DNA of 64,000 bases from Streptomyces sp. AA1529 (GCF_000280905.1 NZ_ALAP01000043.1:30025-94024); one strand, 5' to 3'. Positions 52,820 to 61,103 are shown, counted from the first letter of the stretch. The notes: a model not told the origin generated them from the letters alone. Made by a program: numbers and translations.

Positions 52820-53781
52820 TCCGAGACTGCCGTGTACCGGTAGACCTCGCCGTCCTCGTCTTCGTCCTGGTCCTCCTCGCCCGGCTCGGACAGGTCGACC
52901 TCCACACCGGACGGCTCCAACGCGGCACGGAACCGCTCGGCCACCGGTTCGGTGACGAAGTTGTAGTGGAGGTCCAGCCGGGTCAGATGGGTGAGGGGCT
53001 GGCCGTCGAGCAGAGCTGTGAGTCCCTCGTCGGAGAGAGTGCCGAGGGACAGGTCGAGCGAGGTGAGTCGGGCGACGACCGGTGCGCGGGCCACGGCGGC
53101 GGCTATCCCGTCCTGCAATTCGCTGTTGCGCAGGCCGAGATGACGCAGCGCCGGGAGACGGTCGCCGGCCAGCAGCGGAGCGAGGTCGGCGACGGTCGCG
53201 TCACCCTCGTACTCCTCCACACCGAGCCACATCTCCAGGTGCTCCAGTGCGGGCAGTTCGCTGGCGGCGACGCCGCGCACGACCTCGCCCGGCAGACCTC
53301 CGGCCTGGAACCAGAGAGTGCGCAGGTGCTGGTGGCGGACGGCGGGGAAGCGCAGCCCGGTGCCGCCGCGGACACCCAGCTCCTCCAGCAGCGGATAGGC
53401 CTCCAGCACGGGCGTGACGTCGGACTGCACGATCCAGGAGATCTCCGCTTCCTCCATCTCCAGGTCGCCGATGAACACGGCGCGCAGAGACGTGAGCTTC
53501 TTCCGGGCTGCCACGAGATGGCGCACGACCTCGCCGGAGTCGTCCTCGCACGGCTCGCCCCACGGGCCCACGATGATCGCCCGGACGCCCGCCGGGTCCA
53601 CGGTGGCCAGGAATCGCTCCCACAGGGCGCCGAACCCGGCGTCCGCACTGTCACCGTAGACGCTGAAGGCCAGCCGCCAGGCCACGGCGCCCGCCTCGGG
53701 CAGCTCTTGCGGCTCCCCGGGATCGGGGAAGTCGAAGGCGGGGAGGCCGTGCAGCTCCGGCAGGTGCTCGATGTCGGTCAC
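52816..53781 (-). CDS. STM4015-family leucine-rich-repeat protein
   Basis: 321 residues from GTG 53781 (AGGAG nine bases upstream); the frame is open to 54096. LRR-like units appear from about 120 on: LPALEHLEMWLGVEEYEGDA, LPALRHLGLRNSELQDGIAA, LTSLDLSLGTLSDEGLTALL, LTHLTRLDLHYNFVTEPVAE. The C-terminus is acidic. As the first gene, it may be the scaffold or substrate-recognition element for the four enzymes downstream. It overlaps STM4014 by four bases. Confidence 0.83.
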   Translation of the reverse strand: MTDIEHLPELHGLPAFDFPDPGEPQELPEAGAVAWRLAFSVYGDSADAGFGALWERFLATVDPAGVRAIIVGPWGEPCEDDSGEVVRHLVAARKKLTSLRAVFIGDLEMEEAEISWIVQSDVTPVLEAYPLLEELGVRGGTGLRFPAVRHQHLRTLWFQAGGLPGEVVRGVAASELPALEHLEMWLGVEEYEGDATVADLAPLLAGDRLPALRHLGLRNSELQDGIAAAVARAPVVARLTSLDLSLGTLSDEGLTALLDGQPLTHLTRLDLHYNFVTEPVAERFRAALEPSGVEVDLSEPGEEDQDEDEDGEVYRYTAVSE

Positions 53782-53841
53782 GTCGCTGATCTCCTGGGCG
53801 GGAAGTGTCGGAAGCGCTGGTCGTGAGGAGTTTCTACCAAT

Positions 53842-53889
53842 CGCCTCTGACAACGCCTCTGACGACGCTTCTGACAACGCCTGTGACCG
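53842..53889. repeat. Four tandem 12-bp repeats upstream of the STM operon
   Basis: Units CGCCTCTGACAA, CGCCTCTGACGA, CGCTTCTGACAA and CGCCTGTGACCG at 53842, 53854, 53866 and 53878. On the minus strand each begins with TTGTCA or TCGTCA, like a -35 element. They lie 61-108 bases upstream of the STM4015 start and may be regulator binding sites; a translated frame would read repeated SEAL/SEAS. Confidence 0.6.
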
Positions 53890-54026
53890 GGGAAGCGATG
53901 CCGTCGCCGGCTGCCGTACGGCGTCGTGCGCCGGGAGTCGGACGCCGACCGGGTCCTGCCGGATCGCCGTTGTGCCCTCTCGACGGGACCGGTGCGCGGT
54001 CCGGTCCGCAACCGTCCGCCGGACCC

Positions 54027-54515
54027 TCAGGTGGCTCCGTCGTCTGTTGTCGTGCTGTGACGCGGTCCGATGCGGTCGATCGTCTGCTCGCTCCACGCCT
54101 TGATGGCCGCGGCCTGCTCAGGTGTGAGCGAGTCGAGAAAATGACGGCGGATGTTGCCGCCGTGTGCGGAGATGGCGCTCTGCGCGACGCGGCGGCCCAC
54201 GGCGGTCAGGCCCATGCGCGTGCGGCGGCCGCTGGTCCCGCTCCGGGTCTGCTCCACGAAGTCGCGGCGCTCCATGCGTGTCAACTGGTGTGAGACGCGG
54301 CTCTTCTCCCAGCCGAGTGAATCGACGAGATCACTGACGCGCATGTCGCAACCGGGCGCCTGCCACAGCGACACCAGCACGCTGAACTCGGCCTTCGAGA
54401 TGCCGCAGTCGCGCTGCAGACCGCGGTCGAGCTCTCGGGTGAGCAGGCGCTGCGCGCGCATCCAGGTGTCCCAGAGCTCCCACTCCTCAGGGGTCGGCGT
54501 GCGGGATGCAGTCAT
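54027..54515 (-). CDS. MarR-family transcriptional regulator
   Basis: 162 residues from ATG 54515. Winged helix-turn-helix (ISKAEFSVLVSLWQAPGCDM, then RVSDLVDSLGWEKSRVSHQL, and RRTRMGLTAVGRR). It is divergent from the amidohydrolase at 54602 with two strong palindromes between them (54535-54552 and 54560-54585). Likely represses both. It also lies just upstream of the STM operon, but on the same strand and with its own stop, so a link to that operon is not certain. Confidence 0.88.
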   Translation of the reverse strand: MTASRTPTPEEWELWDTWMRAQRLLTRELDRGLQRDCGISKAEFSVLVSLWQAPGCDMRVSDLVDSLGWEKSRVSHQLTRMERRDFVEQTRSGTSGRRTRMGLTAVGRRVAQSAISAHGGNIRRHFLDSLTPEQAAAIKAWSEQTIDRIGPRHSTTTDDGAT

Positions 54516-54534
54516 GGCAGGAATCGTACCGAAC

Positions 54535-54585
54535 GAGTTGACGTCTCAACTCCACCGTACCTAGAGTTGACGCGTCAACTCTAGG
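54535..54585. promoter_or_regulatory. Two MarR operators
   Basis: First: GAGTTGA / TCAACTC with a 4-bp spacer (54535-54552). Second: a 26-bp perfect palindrome (54560-54585) with core AGAGTTGACGCGTCAACTCT. They share the GAGTTGACG core and are centred 29 bp apart. They occupy the entire promoter area of the divergent pair. Confidence 0.75.
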
Positions 54586-54601
54586 AAGGACCTTCCGCCC
54601 C

Positions 54602-55897
54602 ATGAGAAAACTGTTGCGCGGCGGCATGGTGGTCAGCGCGGACCCGGCCGTTGGCGATCTCCGGCAGGGCGACGTGCTCGTCGAAGACGGCCGGATCGTC
54701 GCGGTCGCCGCCACCGTCGACGCGGCCGACGCAGAGATCGTCGACGCCACCGGCAAGATCGTGCTGCCCGGTTTCGTGGACACCCACCGGCACACCTGGC
54801 AGACCGCGTTCCGCGGTCTCGGCGCGGACTGGACGTTCGACCAGTACCGCATCGCCATGCACGGCACGCTGCGGCCGCACTACCGGCCGGACGACGTATA
54901 CCTGGGCAACCTGCTCGGCCGGATCGAGGCGCTCGACTCGGGTGTCACGACCATGCTCGACTGGTTCCACTGCTCCGACCACCCGGACAACGCCGACGCC
55001 GCGATCCAGGGGCTGCGCGAGGCGCCCGGCCACTCGATGTTCTGCTACGGCGCGGGCGTCGCCGACGAGCCGGACATCGCCCCGGAGATCACGCGCGTGC
55101 GGTCGCAACTGCCCGACGACGGCATGATGCTGGGCCTGCGCGGGCCGCAACTGACCACACTGGAGACCACCGCCGCCGATGTGGCACTGGCGCGGGAACT
55201 CGGACTGCGGGTGAGCGTCCACCTGCACGGCGCTACCGGCTGGCCTCGCGGGCACCGCCCGATCGCCGACATGCGCGACCGCGGGCTGCTCGACGACCGC
55301 ACGACCGTCGTGCACGGCAACGGCCTCTCCGACGACCAGGTCGCGATGATGGCCGACGCGGGCTGCTCGGTGTCGGTCAGCCCGGACGTCGAACTGAAGA
55401 TGGGCTTCGGCTGGCCCGAGACCGGCCGCATGCTGGCCGCCGGGATCCGCCCCTCACTGTCGATCGACGACTGCCCATCCGCCGGCGGCGACATGTTCGC
55501 CACCATGCGCACGGCGTTCGCCGTGCAACGCGGCCTGGACGGCGGCCTCACCTCGCGGGACGTCGTCGAGTTCGCCACCGTGAACGGCGCTCGAGCGTGC
55601 GGGCTCGAGCACCGGACAGGCAGCATCACTGTCGGCAAGGACGCCGACCTGATCCTGCTCGACGCCGAGGACCCCTCGATCTTCCCGGTCAACAACGCAG
55701 CCGGCACGATCGTCGCCGCCGGCCACCCCGGCCTGGTGGACAGCGTCTTCGTCGCCGGCAAGGCCGTCAAACGGGACGGCCGACTGCTCGGTGTGGACCT
55801 GCCCGCACTGCGTACACGACTGGTGGAATCCCGCGACCGGATCGCCGCAGCCGCCGGCGTCGCGGTCGACGGGTCATGGACGCCCCCGACACGATGA
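54602..55897 (+). CDS. Amidohydrolase-superfamily deaminase/chlorohydrolase (TrzA/AtzA-like)
   Basis: 431 residues starting MRKLLRGGMVVSADP. Metal ligands: H62-x-H64 in DTHRHTWQTAF, His in SVHLHGATGWPRG, His in TTVVHGNGLSDDQ and Asp in LSIDDCPSAGGDMF. The C-terminal ITVGKDADLILLDAED is the usual composite-domain end. Members deaminate or dechlorinate heterocycles (guanine, cytosine, S-adenosylhomocysteine, triazines); the exact substrate is unknown. ATG 54602 has GGAAGGA about 12 bases upstream. Controlled by the divergent MarR. Confidence 0.87.
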   Translation: MRKLLRGGMVVSADPAVGDLRQGDVLVEDGRIVAVAATVDAADAEIVDATGKIVLPGFVDTHRHTWQTAFRGLGADWTFDQYRIAMHGTLRPHYRPDDVYLGNLLGRIEALDSGVTTMLDWFHCSDHPDNADAAIQGLREAPGHSMFCYGAGVADEPDIAPEITRVRSQLPDDGMMLGLRGPQLTTLETTAADVALARELGLRVSVHLHGATGWPRGHRPIADMRDRGLLDDRTTVVHGNGLSDDQVAMMADAGCSVSVSPDVELKMGFGWPETGRMLAAGIRPSLSIDDCPSAGGDMFATMRTAFAVQRGLDGGLTSRDVVEFATVNGARACGLEHRTGSITVGKDADLILLDAEDPSIFPVNNAAGTIVAAGHPGLVDSVFVAGKAVKRDGRLLGVDLPALRTRLVESRDRIAAAAGVAVDGSWTPPTR

Positions 55898-56209
55898 ATG
55901 CCTCGAAGCAGCTTGAACGGCAAACCCCCTGTCGAGTCATGAGCCTCGTCGACGATGACGTCGTGGAAGCTCCCCATTACCTTCTTGGTGGCCCCGCAAT
56001 GGGGCGCACGGCCTTCGGAGTTGGCATGACTTTCTCCCCCTGTCGAACGCATGGCCCGGGGGGTGGTGTCACCGGCTCCGGAGGCATCGACAGACCGCTG
56101 ATTAGGGGCATGACCACCTGCCTTTTCCGCAGGTCGGGAGGCTCTTCGTCATGTGGATGTGGCGATCGGTGCCGTGGGACGGCCGGGCGGGGACAACCGG
56201 AGGAAGCAC
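55898..56209 (+). mobile_element. Probable 5' non-coding end of an IS110-family element
   Basis: This 312-base stretch has no gene and lies directly before a recognisable IS110-type transposase start. In IS110-group elements, the 5' non-coding part carries the bridge RNA that pairs with target and donor DNA. Short inverted segments are present (for example GTCGACGATGACGTCGTGG near 55949-55967), but I cannot fold it by hand or define the element boundary. Confidence 0.45.
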
Positions 56210-56443
56210 GTGATCGACGTCAGCGACATCGCCGTCTTCCTCGGCTTGGACGTCGGCTATGGCGAGCACCACGCCACCGCCGTCACCCCGGCCGGGAAGA
56301 AAGCCTTCGACAAACCGCTGCCCAACAGCGAACCGAAGCTCCGCGAGGTCTTCGGGAAAATGCAGGCCAAGCACGGGAGCGTGCTCGTCGTGGTCGACCA
56401 GCCGGCCTCGATCGGCGCCCTGCCGCTGGCGGTCGCGAGGGAC
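56210..56443 (+). pseudogene. Truncated IS110-family transposase (N-terminal RuvC-like part)
   Basis: From GTG 56210 (AGGAAG upstream), 78 codons encode VIDVSDIAVFLGLDVGYGEH HATAVTPAGKKAFDKPLPNS, then EVFGKMQAKHGSVLVVVDQP and ASIGALPLAVARD. The first acidic residue Asp14 (LGLDVG) and Asp63 (VVVDQPAS) of the DEDD-type RuvC-like catalytic domain are present. A normal protein is about 400 residues; homology ends abruptly after LPLAVARD, where a different relic begins. The element therefore cannot transpose. Confidence 0.75.
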
Positions 56444-56781
56444 AGGGATACACGACCTTGGCGACCCGCCGTCAGCTGCGCCCGATGGGACTGCGGCCCC
56501 GCGGACAGGCCCCGGTCGCACGCATCGAGTGCAGCAGCGGGGAGCGTCATGCGTGGCCGTACCGCCTCGACCGGGCCAAGCCGGTGCGGCCGATGCCCCT
56601 CGTGGAGGAAGCCCCGCTCGACAAGGCGATGGCCGCGCGCCAGACCGGCCCTCTCAGCCGTCGGCGCTAGTGCATTGCCTCCCGCTCAAGACCCTCGGCT
56701 CCTGCCAGGAGTGCCACGACGGGACACCCGCCGACCCCAAAGCCTACGTCGCACAACCGGTCCAGCACCTCCTCGTCCCAT
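56440..56781 (+). pseudogene. Frameshifted RRQRL-type zinc-binding protein relic
   Basis: The frame from 56440 reads GQGYTTLATRRQLRPMGLRP RGQAPVARIECSSGERHAW, then PYRLDRAKPVRPMPLVEEAP and LDKAMAARQTGPLSRRR to a stop at 56670. One frame over it continues LVHCLPLKTLGSCQECHDGT PADPKAYVAQP to 56781. This combination (ATRRQLR, a GL-RP-GGQ turn and a Cys-rich end) is typical of small zinc-binding proteins on Streptomyces conjugative elements. A single frameshift near 56668 and loss of Cys residues (RQTGPLSR in place of the expected CPxC) make it defective. Confidence 0.6.
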
Positions 56782-56789
56782 GACCACCA

Positions 56790-57320
56790 CCGGGCGGTCG
56801 TGCACTGCGGCGCCACCCGCTTCGCCGGGCGCGACCGGCGGCGCGTCCGCACCTGGCCTCACCTTGCCATCGGTTTCGACGAGGGAGTACGTCCATGAAG
56901 ACGGCTTTCGAAAGCATCAGGCAGCCCCTGGACACGACCATCCCCGACCGGCGCTCATCGCCCTCATCGGCGCGGTGGGTAGCGGCAAGAGCACCTGGGT
57001 GCGCACCTTGCCCGCTACCCAGGTCCTGGAACCCGACCGGTTCAGGGCGATGGTCGCCGACGATTTCTCCGTCGAGTTCAGCGTGTGCCGTACCGCTCGA
57101 CCTCATCATCGGCCCCCACCGTGCTGGGGAGTTCATCCGGGAATGCATCGATCAGTGGCTCTCCTCCGACCGCATCCCCGAGGTCCGTGCCGCGGGCATG
57201 GTGTGCACGGGCGTCCTCGCGGGCGATCCCTGCACGCTGGTCGACCGACCCCGGGCAGACCTGGATTTCCCACGACGACCTCGGCCAGGAACGTGATGGC
57301 CTGCTGGCGGCCGAGGGGTA
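56790..57320 (+). pseudogene. Decayed P-loop ATPase/kinase relic
   Basis: Pieces in several frames: HDHHRAVVHCGATRFAGRDR (56790 on), MKTAFESIRQPLDTT (from ATG 56895), then PRPALIALIGAVGSGKSTWV and RTLPATQVLEPDRFRAMVAD (from about 56945), and finally CIDQWLSSDRIPEVRAAGMV. GAVGSGKST is a clear Walker A. Frameshifts around 56945 and 57080 and no complete Walker B show that the gene is broken. It resembles a kinase-like ATP-binding protein found beside the RRQRL-type gene on mobile DNA. Confidence 0.5.
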
Positions 57321-57849
57321 GGTGGTCCAGCGCCGCGGCGCCACCGTCCTTGTCGAGGACGAGTGGGACCAGCGCGCATGGCGGCCCGTCAGCGTCCTGG
57401 ACGGACACGTGCTCGACACAGCTGGCACCGGGCCCGTCTGGGGACCACCGCCGAGCGGCGAGCCGTCCCGGCTCGCCCCGTCTCTGTGGCCAGTGGCGTG
57501 GGTGGCAGCTCCCGCTCATCGTCTCCGGGCGGCCGGGAGTCCGGAGGCCCCGAGCCTTGTGGCGCCCGCGCCGCGGGCGCGGTTCGCGCTCGACGAGCGT
57601 GGCGGGGCGACCTTGTCCAAGTCGCCGTTCACACGTTTCGCTCCCGCTCGACTGCTTGAAGCCGTCCGTCCCGACGCCGGCGGGCGCTCGGTCTCCACCC
57701 CGTCCTGCCGGACGGGGTGCACCGCCGCTATGCGGCTCGATGTCGTGCGGGCCGACCAAGCCGGCGTCGTCACCGGAATGTGCAGCAGGTTCGCGTCCGC
57801 TGCGGAATCTGCTGCGCGCAGCTGACCGCTGCCCGATGCTCAGCTTCCC
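57321..57849. other. Remainder of relic region, nothing named
   Basis: A plus-strand stretch (57322-57825) reads VVQRRGATVLVEDEWDQRAW RPVSVLDGHVLDTAGTGPVW, which is protein-like, then turns into low-complexity. It may belong to the relic before it. I cannot assign it. Confidence 0.35.
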
Positions 57850-58356
57850 TCACAGTTTGCCGAGCAACACTCCGCGCCAGGTCCAGCCAGCCTTGAGTAC
57901 CGTGTTTCGGAGAGGTTCCTTCAGTTCCGCGCTGTCGAAGCGGAACGTCTCCGTCACCTCGAGCCCGCTGCCCGCTTCCTTGCGTCCGATCGTCCACCGG
58001 ACCGACTTCTGGTTCACAGGCCCGCGCCCGTATTCCTGCGATACCGGCACGCCTTCGACCCACTGGATCTTCCACTGCTCCTCGAGAGCGCGGACCTCGT
58101 GGCTCCCCGGGTCCAGACGCATCCGGATCCGGATACGGCGGCTCATCTGGGTGCTGGCGAAGAACGACTGCCAGGCCGGCTCCATCAGCCGCCACTCAGC
58201 CACCAAATGGGCGCCCTCGTCGGCGCCATAGCGCACCACATAGGGCACGTCCGGCCCGTTGAGGCCGAGCAGCACGCTTTTCACATCCTCAGCGGGCTGA
58301 GGGGGAACATCCCCGCAGGGATGCTTCGTGCCGTTCAGCTTGTCGAAAAGACCCAT
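57850..58356 (-). CDS. Uncharacterised conserved-looking protein (168 aa)
   Basis: Starts MGLFDKLNGTKHPCGDVPPQ. A single soluble domain with mixed charged strands (VRYGADEGAHLVAEWRLMEP, AWQSFFASTQMSRRIRIRMR, EEQWKIQWVEGVPVSQEYGR, then VRWTIGRKEAGSGLEVTETF RFDSAELKEPL). This looks like a complete small protein repeatedly seen in Streptomyces as hypothetical. No catalytic motif. ATG 58356 has GGTCCGATG context without a clear ribosome-binding site. It stands in the relic region, possibly as the only intact gene there. Confidence 0.7.
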   Translation of the reverse strand: MGLFDKLNGTKHPCGDVPPQPAEDVKSVLLGLNGPDVPYVVRYGADEGAHLVAEWRLMEPAWQSFFASTQMSRRIRIRMRLDPGSHEVRALEEQWKIQWVEGVPVSQEYGRGPVNQKSVRWTIGRKEAGSGLEVTETFRFDSAELKEPLRNTVLKAGWTWRGVLLGKL

Positions 58357-58446
58357 CGGACCAACCTATTGAGTGCCGTTGCTGTGCGAGCAACGGAGCC
58401 CGTCCGGGAACGACCGCTCCTGGACCGATTGCCAGCCCCCCGGTGG

Positions 58447-59031
58447 TCATCCGGGGAGGTGCTGAAGGCTGACCGCCGCAAGGGCCCCGTTGGCCATCTG
58501 AGGGGAGAGCTTGAGGCCGAACTCGCGCTCCAGCAGCATCAGAGCAGCCGCCGAATCGGTCCGGTCGTCTTCGTAGTCCTCGTCGTCGCGGAAGAATCCC
58601 GCGTCGTCCAGCGCACGGTTGAGATGGGGCACATCTTGACTTTCTGTCAAATAAACGTGCCAGGTGTCGATGCCCGCCATGAGTACCCCGTCACGTGCAT
58701 GTGCGATATGAGCAGAGCCGGCCAGTGGATGCCACACCGATACGGCCTCGGTGCCCTCCGGCGGCCGGGTGAGCACCGAGGGGTTGGAACAGTCTGCCGT
58801 GCGCATCGATGTCCAGAAGGAAGGTCACCCGGCGCTCCAGCACACCCGCGCCGCGGGTATGCCCTGGTCCCATTCGAAGCGCTGCAACGCCTCATCGGGT
58901 GTGCACTGCGGGTAAGGGGCCTGATCAGTGGCCCCTGGACGAGACAGAACCTCGTCCAGGGAGAGCTTTCGCACTGCACGTGATGCCGAATTGTCCGACG
59001 TCACGCAGTCGGACAGCGCGGATCTCTCCAC
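58447..59031 (-). pseudogene. Frameshifted DUF6461-like gene
   Basis: Three pieces on the minus strand. (a) 58825-59031: LSLDEVLSRPGATDQAP, YPQCTPDEALQRFEWDQGIP, stop after CWSAG. (b) RVTFLLDIDAHGR in a second frame. (c) 58447-58806: TADCSNPSVLTRPPEGTEAV SVWHPLAGSAHIAHARDGVL through FFRDDEDYEDDRTDSAAALM LLEREFGLKL. The order matches one DUF6461-type protein, a family of uncertain role. Two frameshifts close together either inactivate it or reflect sequence error. Confidence 0.6.
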
Positions 59032-59215
59032 TGCTTCCCTTCCTCTTGGCCCAGCAGGCCCCTGTTCGGGTCCGTGAGGCAGTGGCGCGGCTTAGAACGC
59101 ACCGGTGTTCGATTCGGGGCGGTAGCAACTTGCCAAGTCGCACTGGTTCGAAGCCTGGCGTGAGAGAGCCGGCGGCTGACGGAGGGAGGAGTCGGCTCCG
59201 GCCTGCCGGGGGCAG

Positions 59216-59560
59216 ATGGACCGGCAGTTCACCGTGCCGGAGTCCCGCCACAAGCTCGCCCGGGATATCTGCTACGGCAAGCGCGGGCAGATCATGCAGG
59301 CATAACAGACGGGCCAGGCGAACAGTCCGGCGCACTCGGTCCCGCACTGAATGCCGCCGTACCGTTGACGCTATCTGGAAGCCGCGGTCGAGGAGTTGCG
59401 GGCCCTGCCTTCGGAGGAGTGCGAGCGCGACGTCCTGAGCGGGGACGTCACCCGTGCCATTCCGCTCAAGCGCGCCGACCCCGACGTGCTCGGCCGCCAC
59501 AGCTCTGCCGGTGTGCCCCGGCTGCTGGCGCCCTGCGCCCGCTGCGCGCGACTCGCCTGA
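59216..59560 (+). pseudogene. C-terminal relic of a Tn3-family transposase
   Basis: ATG 59216 frame reads MDRQFTVPESRHKLARDICY GKRGQIMQA and stops; after a gap the next frame has RYLEAAVEELRALPSEECER DVLSGDVTRAIPLKRADPDVLGRHS to 59560. This matches the well-known Tn3-type end (LNAVTLWNTRYxxAAxxxLR, then LSPLxHxHINxLGRY) with His and Leu changed. The catalytic part lies upstream and is gone. No terminal inverted repeat was found. Confidence 0.65.
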
Positions 59561-59637
59561 GTTGGACGAGGAGGACGGCGGGAGGGGCGGCAGTGACGGG
59601 CAGGGCCTGGCCGACGGCGCATGACGCGCCCCCTTGC

Positions 59638-60216
59638 TCAGGGCGATTGCGGGGCGCCGTGTCGCAGACCGTCGAAGAGGAGGGCAGTGATCTGCCGGGC
59701 CTCGACCAGCCAGCCCTCGGTGGCGCGCATGGCGCAGATGCCGCCCAGTGCCCGTAGCAGGGTGGGTCCGGTCACGTCGCCGCGGACGGTGCCGGCCGCG
59801 CTGCCGGCGTCCAGCAGTCGGGTGAGGGCGTCGCCCATGCGGGTGCGGGCGTCGTCGAAGACCGGTGAGTCCGTCGCCATGATGCTTTCCAGCACACTGG
59901 ACATCCCCTTGCCCACCGCCGCGTGGTCCACGAGCAGCAGCAGGAAGCGCCGCAGGGCCTCCTGCGGGGTGTGTTGGTCCAGCAGGTCGCCGGGCGCGGC
60001 GCACAGGTCGTCGACCTCCTTGCGGTAGACCTCCTCGATCAGCACCTCGCGGGTCTCGAAGTGGCGGTAGAGCGTGCCCACGGCGACGCCGGCGCTGCGG
60101 GCGATGTCCTCCACGTGGGCGTCGGTGTCGCCGCCGAGGAACGCTCGGCGGGCCGCGGACAGCAGTGCCTCTCGGTTGCGTCGCGCGTCGGCGCGCAGCG
60201 GGCGTGACGAGGGCAA
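59638..60216 (-). CDS. TetR-family transcriptional regulator
   Basis: 192 residues from TTG 60216, with GGAGG four bases upstream. Helix-turn-helix at about 13-57 (NREALLSAARRAFLGGDTDA HVEDIARSAGVAVGTLYRHF). Conserved C-terminal region of the SACE_7040/KstR-like kind (LLRALGGICAMRATEGWLVE). It is divergent from the SDR at 60298, and together with the VOC gene these form a three-gene unit. Confidence 0.87.
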   Translation of the reverse strand: MPSSRPLRADARRNREALLSAARRAFLGGDTDAHVEDIARSAGVAVGTLYRHFETREVLIEEVYRKEVDDLCAAPGDLLDQHTPQEALRRFLLLLVDHAAVGKGMSSVLESIMATDSPVFDDARTRMGDALTRLLDAGSAAGTVRGDVTGPTLLRALGGICAMRATEGWLVEARQITALLFDGLRHGAPQSP

Positions 60217-60231
60217 GGAACCTCCATAAAG

Positions 60232-60270
60232 TGAGTCCGGTTCCGGTTACGTGTACTGTTTCCGGAGTCA
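60232..60270. promoter_or_regulatory. Possible operator between TetR and SDR
   Basis: TGAGTCCGG (60232-60240) and CCGGAGTCA (60262-60270) form an imperfect inverted repeat (eight of nine pair) around a 21-base spacer with repeated CCGGTT. Weaker than the other operators here. Confidence 0.35.
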
Positions 60271-60297
60271 GGTTCATCTTACTGAGGGGGTTCCCAC

Positions 60298-61071
60298 ATG
60301 CCGGACACCGGTGAGGGTCTGGACGGCCTGCGAGTGCTGGTCACCGGCGGCAGCCGAGGCCTGGGCGCGGCGACGGTGCGGCGCTTCGTGGCCGCGGGCG
60401 CGACCGTGGTGACGGCCTCGCGCAGCCGGCCCGAGGAGGACAGCGGCGCCGCCTTCGTGCCGGCGGACCTCTCTACGCAGGAAGGCGTGGCCGAGCTCGG
60501 CCGCCGGGTCGCCGAGCAGCTGGGCGGCGTGGACGTGCTCGTGAACAACGCCGGCGCGGCCAGTGCCCCGGCGCCGACCCTGAGCCGGTCCGACGCGTCC
60601 TGGCAGGCGGACCTGGGGATGAACCTCCTCAGCGCCGTGCGTCTGGACCGGGCCCTGGTGCCGGGAATGATCGAGCGGGGCTCCGGCGTCGTCGTGCACG
60701 TCTCCTCGATCGCCAGCCAACTGCCTCAGCGCACCGAGGCCTCGTACGCCGCTGCCAAGGCCGCGCTCAACACCTACAGTCGTGAACTGGCCACCGAGGT
60801 CGGCGCACACGGGGTGCGCGTGGTCTGCGTCCTGCCCGGCTTCGTCGTCACCGACGGCGCCACCGCCCACCTCCGGCACATGGCCGGGGAGCAGGGCGTG
60901 ACCATCGAAGAGGTCACGCAGCAGATCGTGGATCACCTGAACGTTCCCATGGGCCGCCCGGGGGATCCCGAGGACGTCGCCGAGATGATCGCCTTCCTCG
61001 CCTCCGGCCGCGCGAAGTGGCTCACCGGAGCACAGTTCCGCGTCGACGGCGGCATCATCCCGACCATCTGA
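60298..61071 (+). CDS. Short-chain dehydrogenase/reductase (257 aa)
   Basis: Classical SDR. Cofactor motif TGGSRGLG at 16-23, NNAG in VLVNNAGAAS, catalytic Ser in HVSSIAS, Tyr150 and Lys154 in YAAAK. The C-terminal FLASGRAKWLTGAQFRVDGG is a standard 3-oxoacyl-ACP-reductase-like ending. The substrate is unknown. It is divergent from the TetR and 32 bases upstream of the VOC gene, with which it is probably co-transcribed. ATG 60298 has GAGGGGG upstream. Confidence 0.88.
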   Translation: MPDTGEGLDGLRVLVTGGSRGLGAATVRRFVAAGATVVTASRSRPEEDSGAAFVPADLSTQEGVAELGRRVAEQLGGVDVLVNNAGAASAPAPTLSRSDASWQADLGMNLLSAVRLDRALVPGMIERGSGVVVHVSSIASQLPQRTEASYAAAKAALNTYSRELATEVGAHGVRVVCVLPGFVVTDGATAHLRHMAGEQGVTIEEVTQQIVDHLNVPMGRPGDPEDVAEMIAFLASGRAKWLTGAQFRVDGGIIPTI

Positions 61072-61103
61072 ACAACCACCGACAGCACGAACAGGAGACC
61101 CCC

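Noticed and set aside
53842..53889. CRISPR array
   Set aside because: Units are only 12 bp, contiguous, without spacers or cas genes.
57322..57825. 167-codon plus-strand gene
   Set aside because: Starts protein-like but turns low-complexity, no ribosome-binding site; kept only as relic region.
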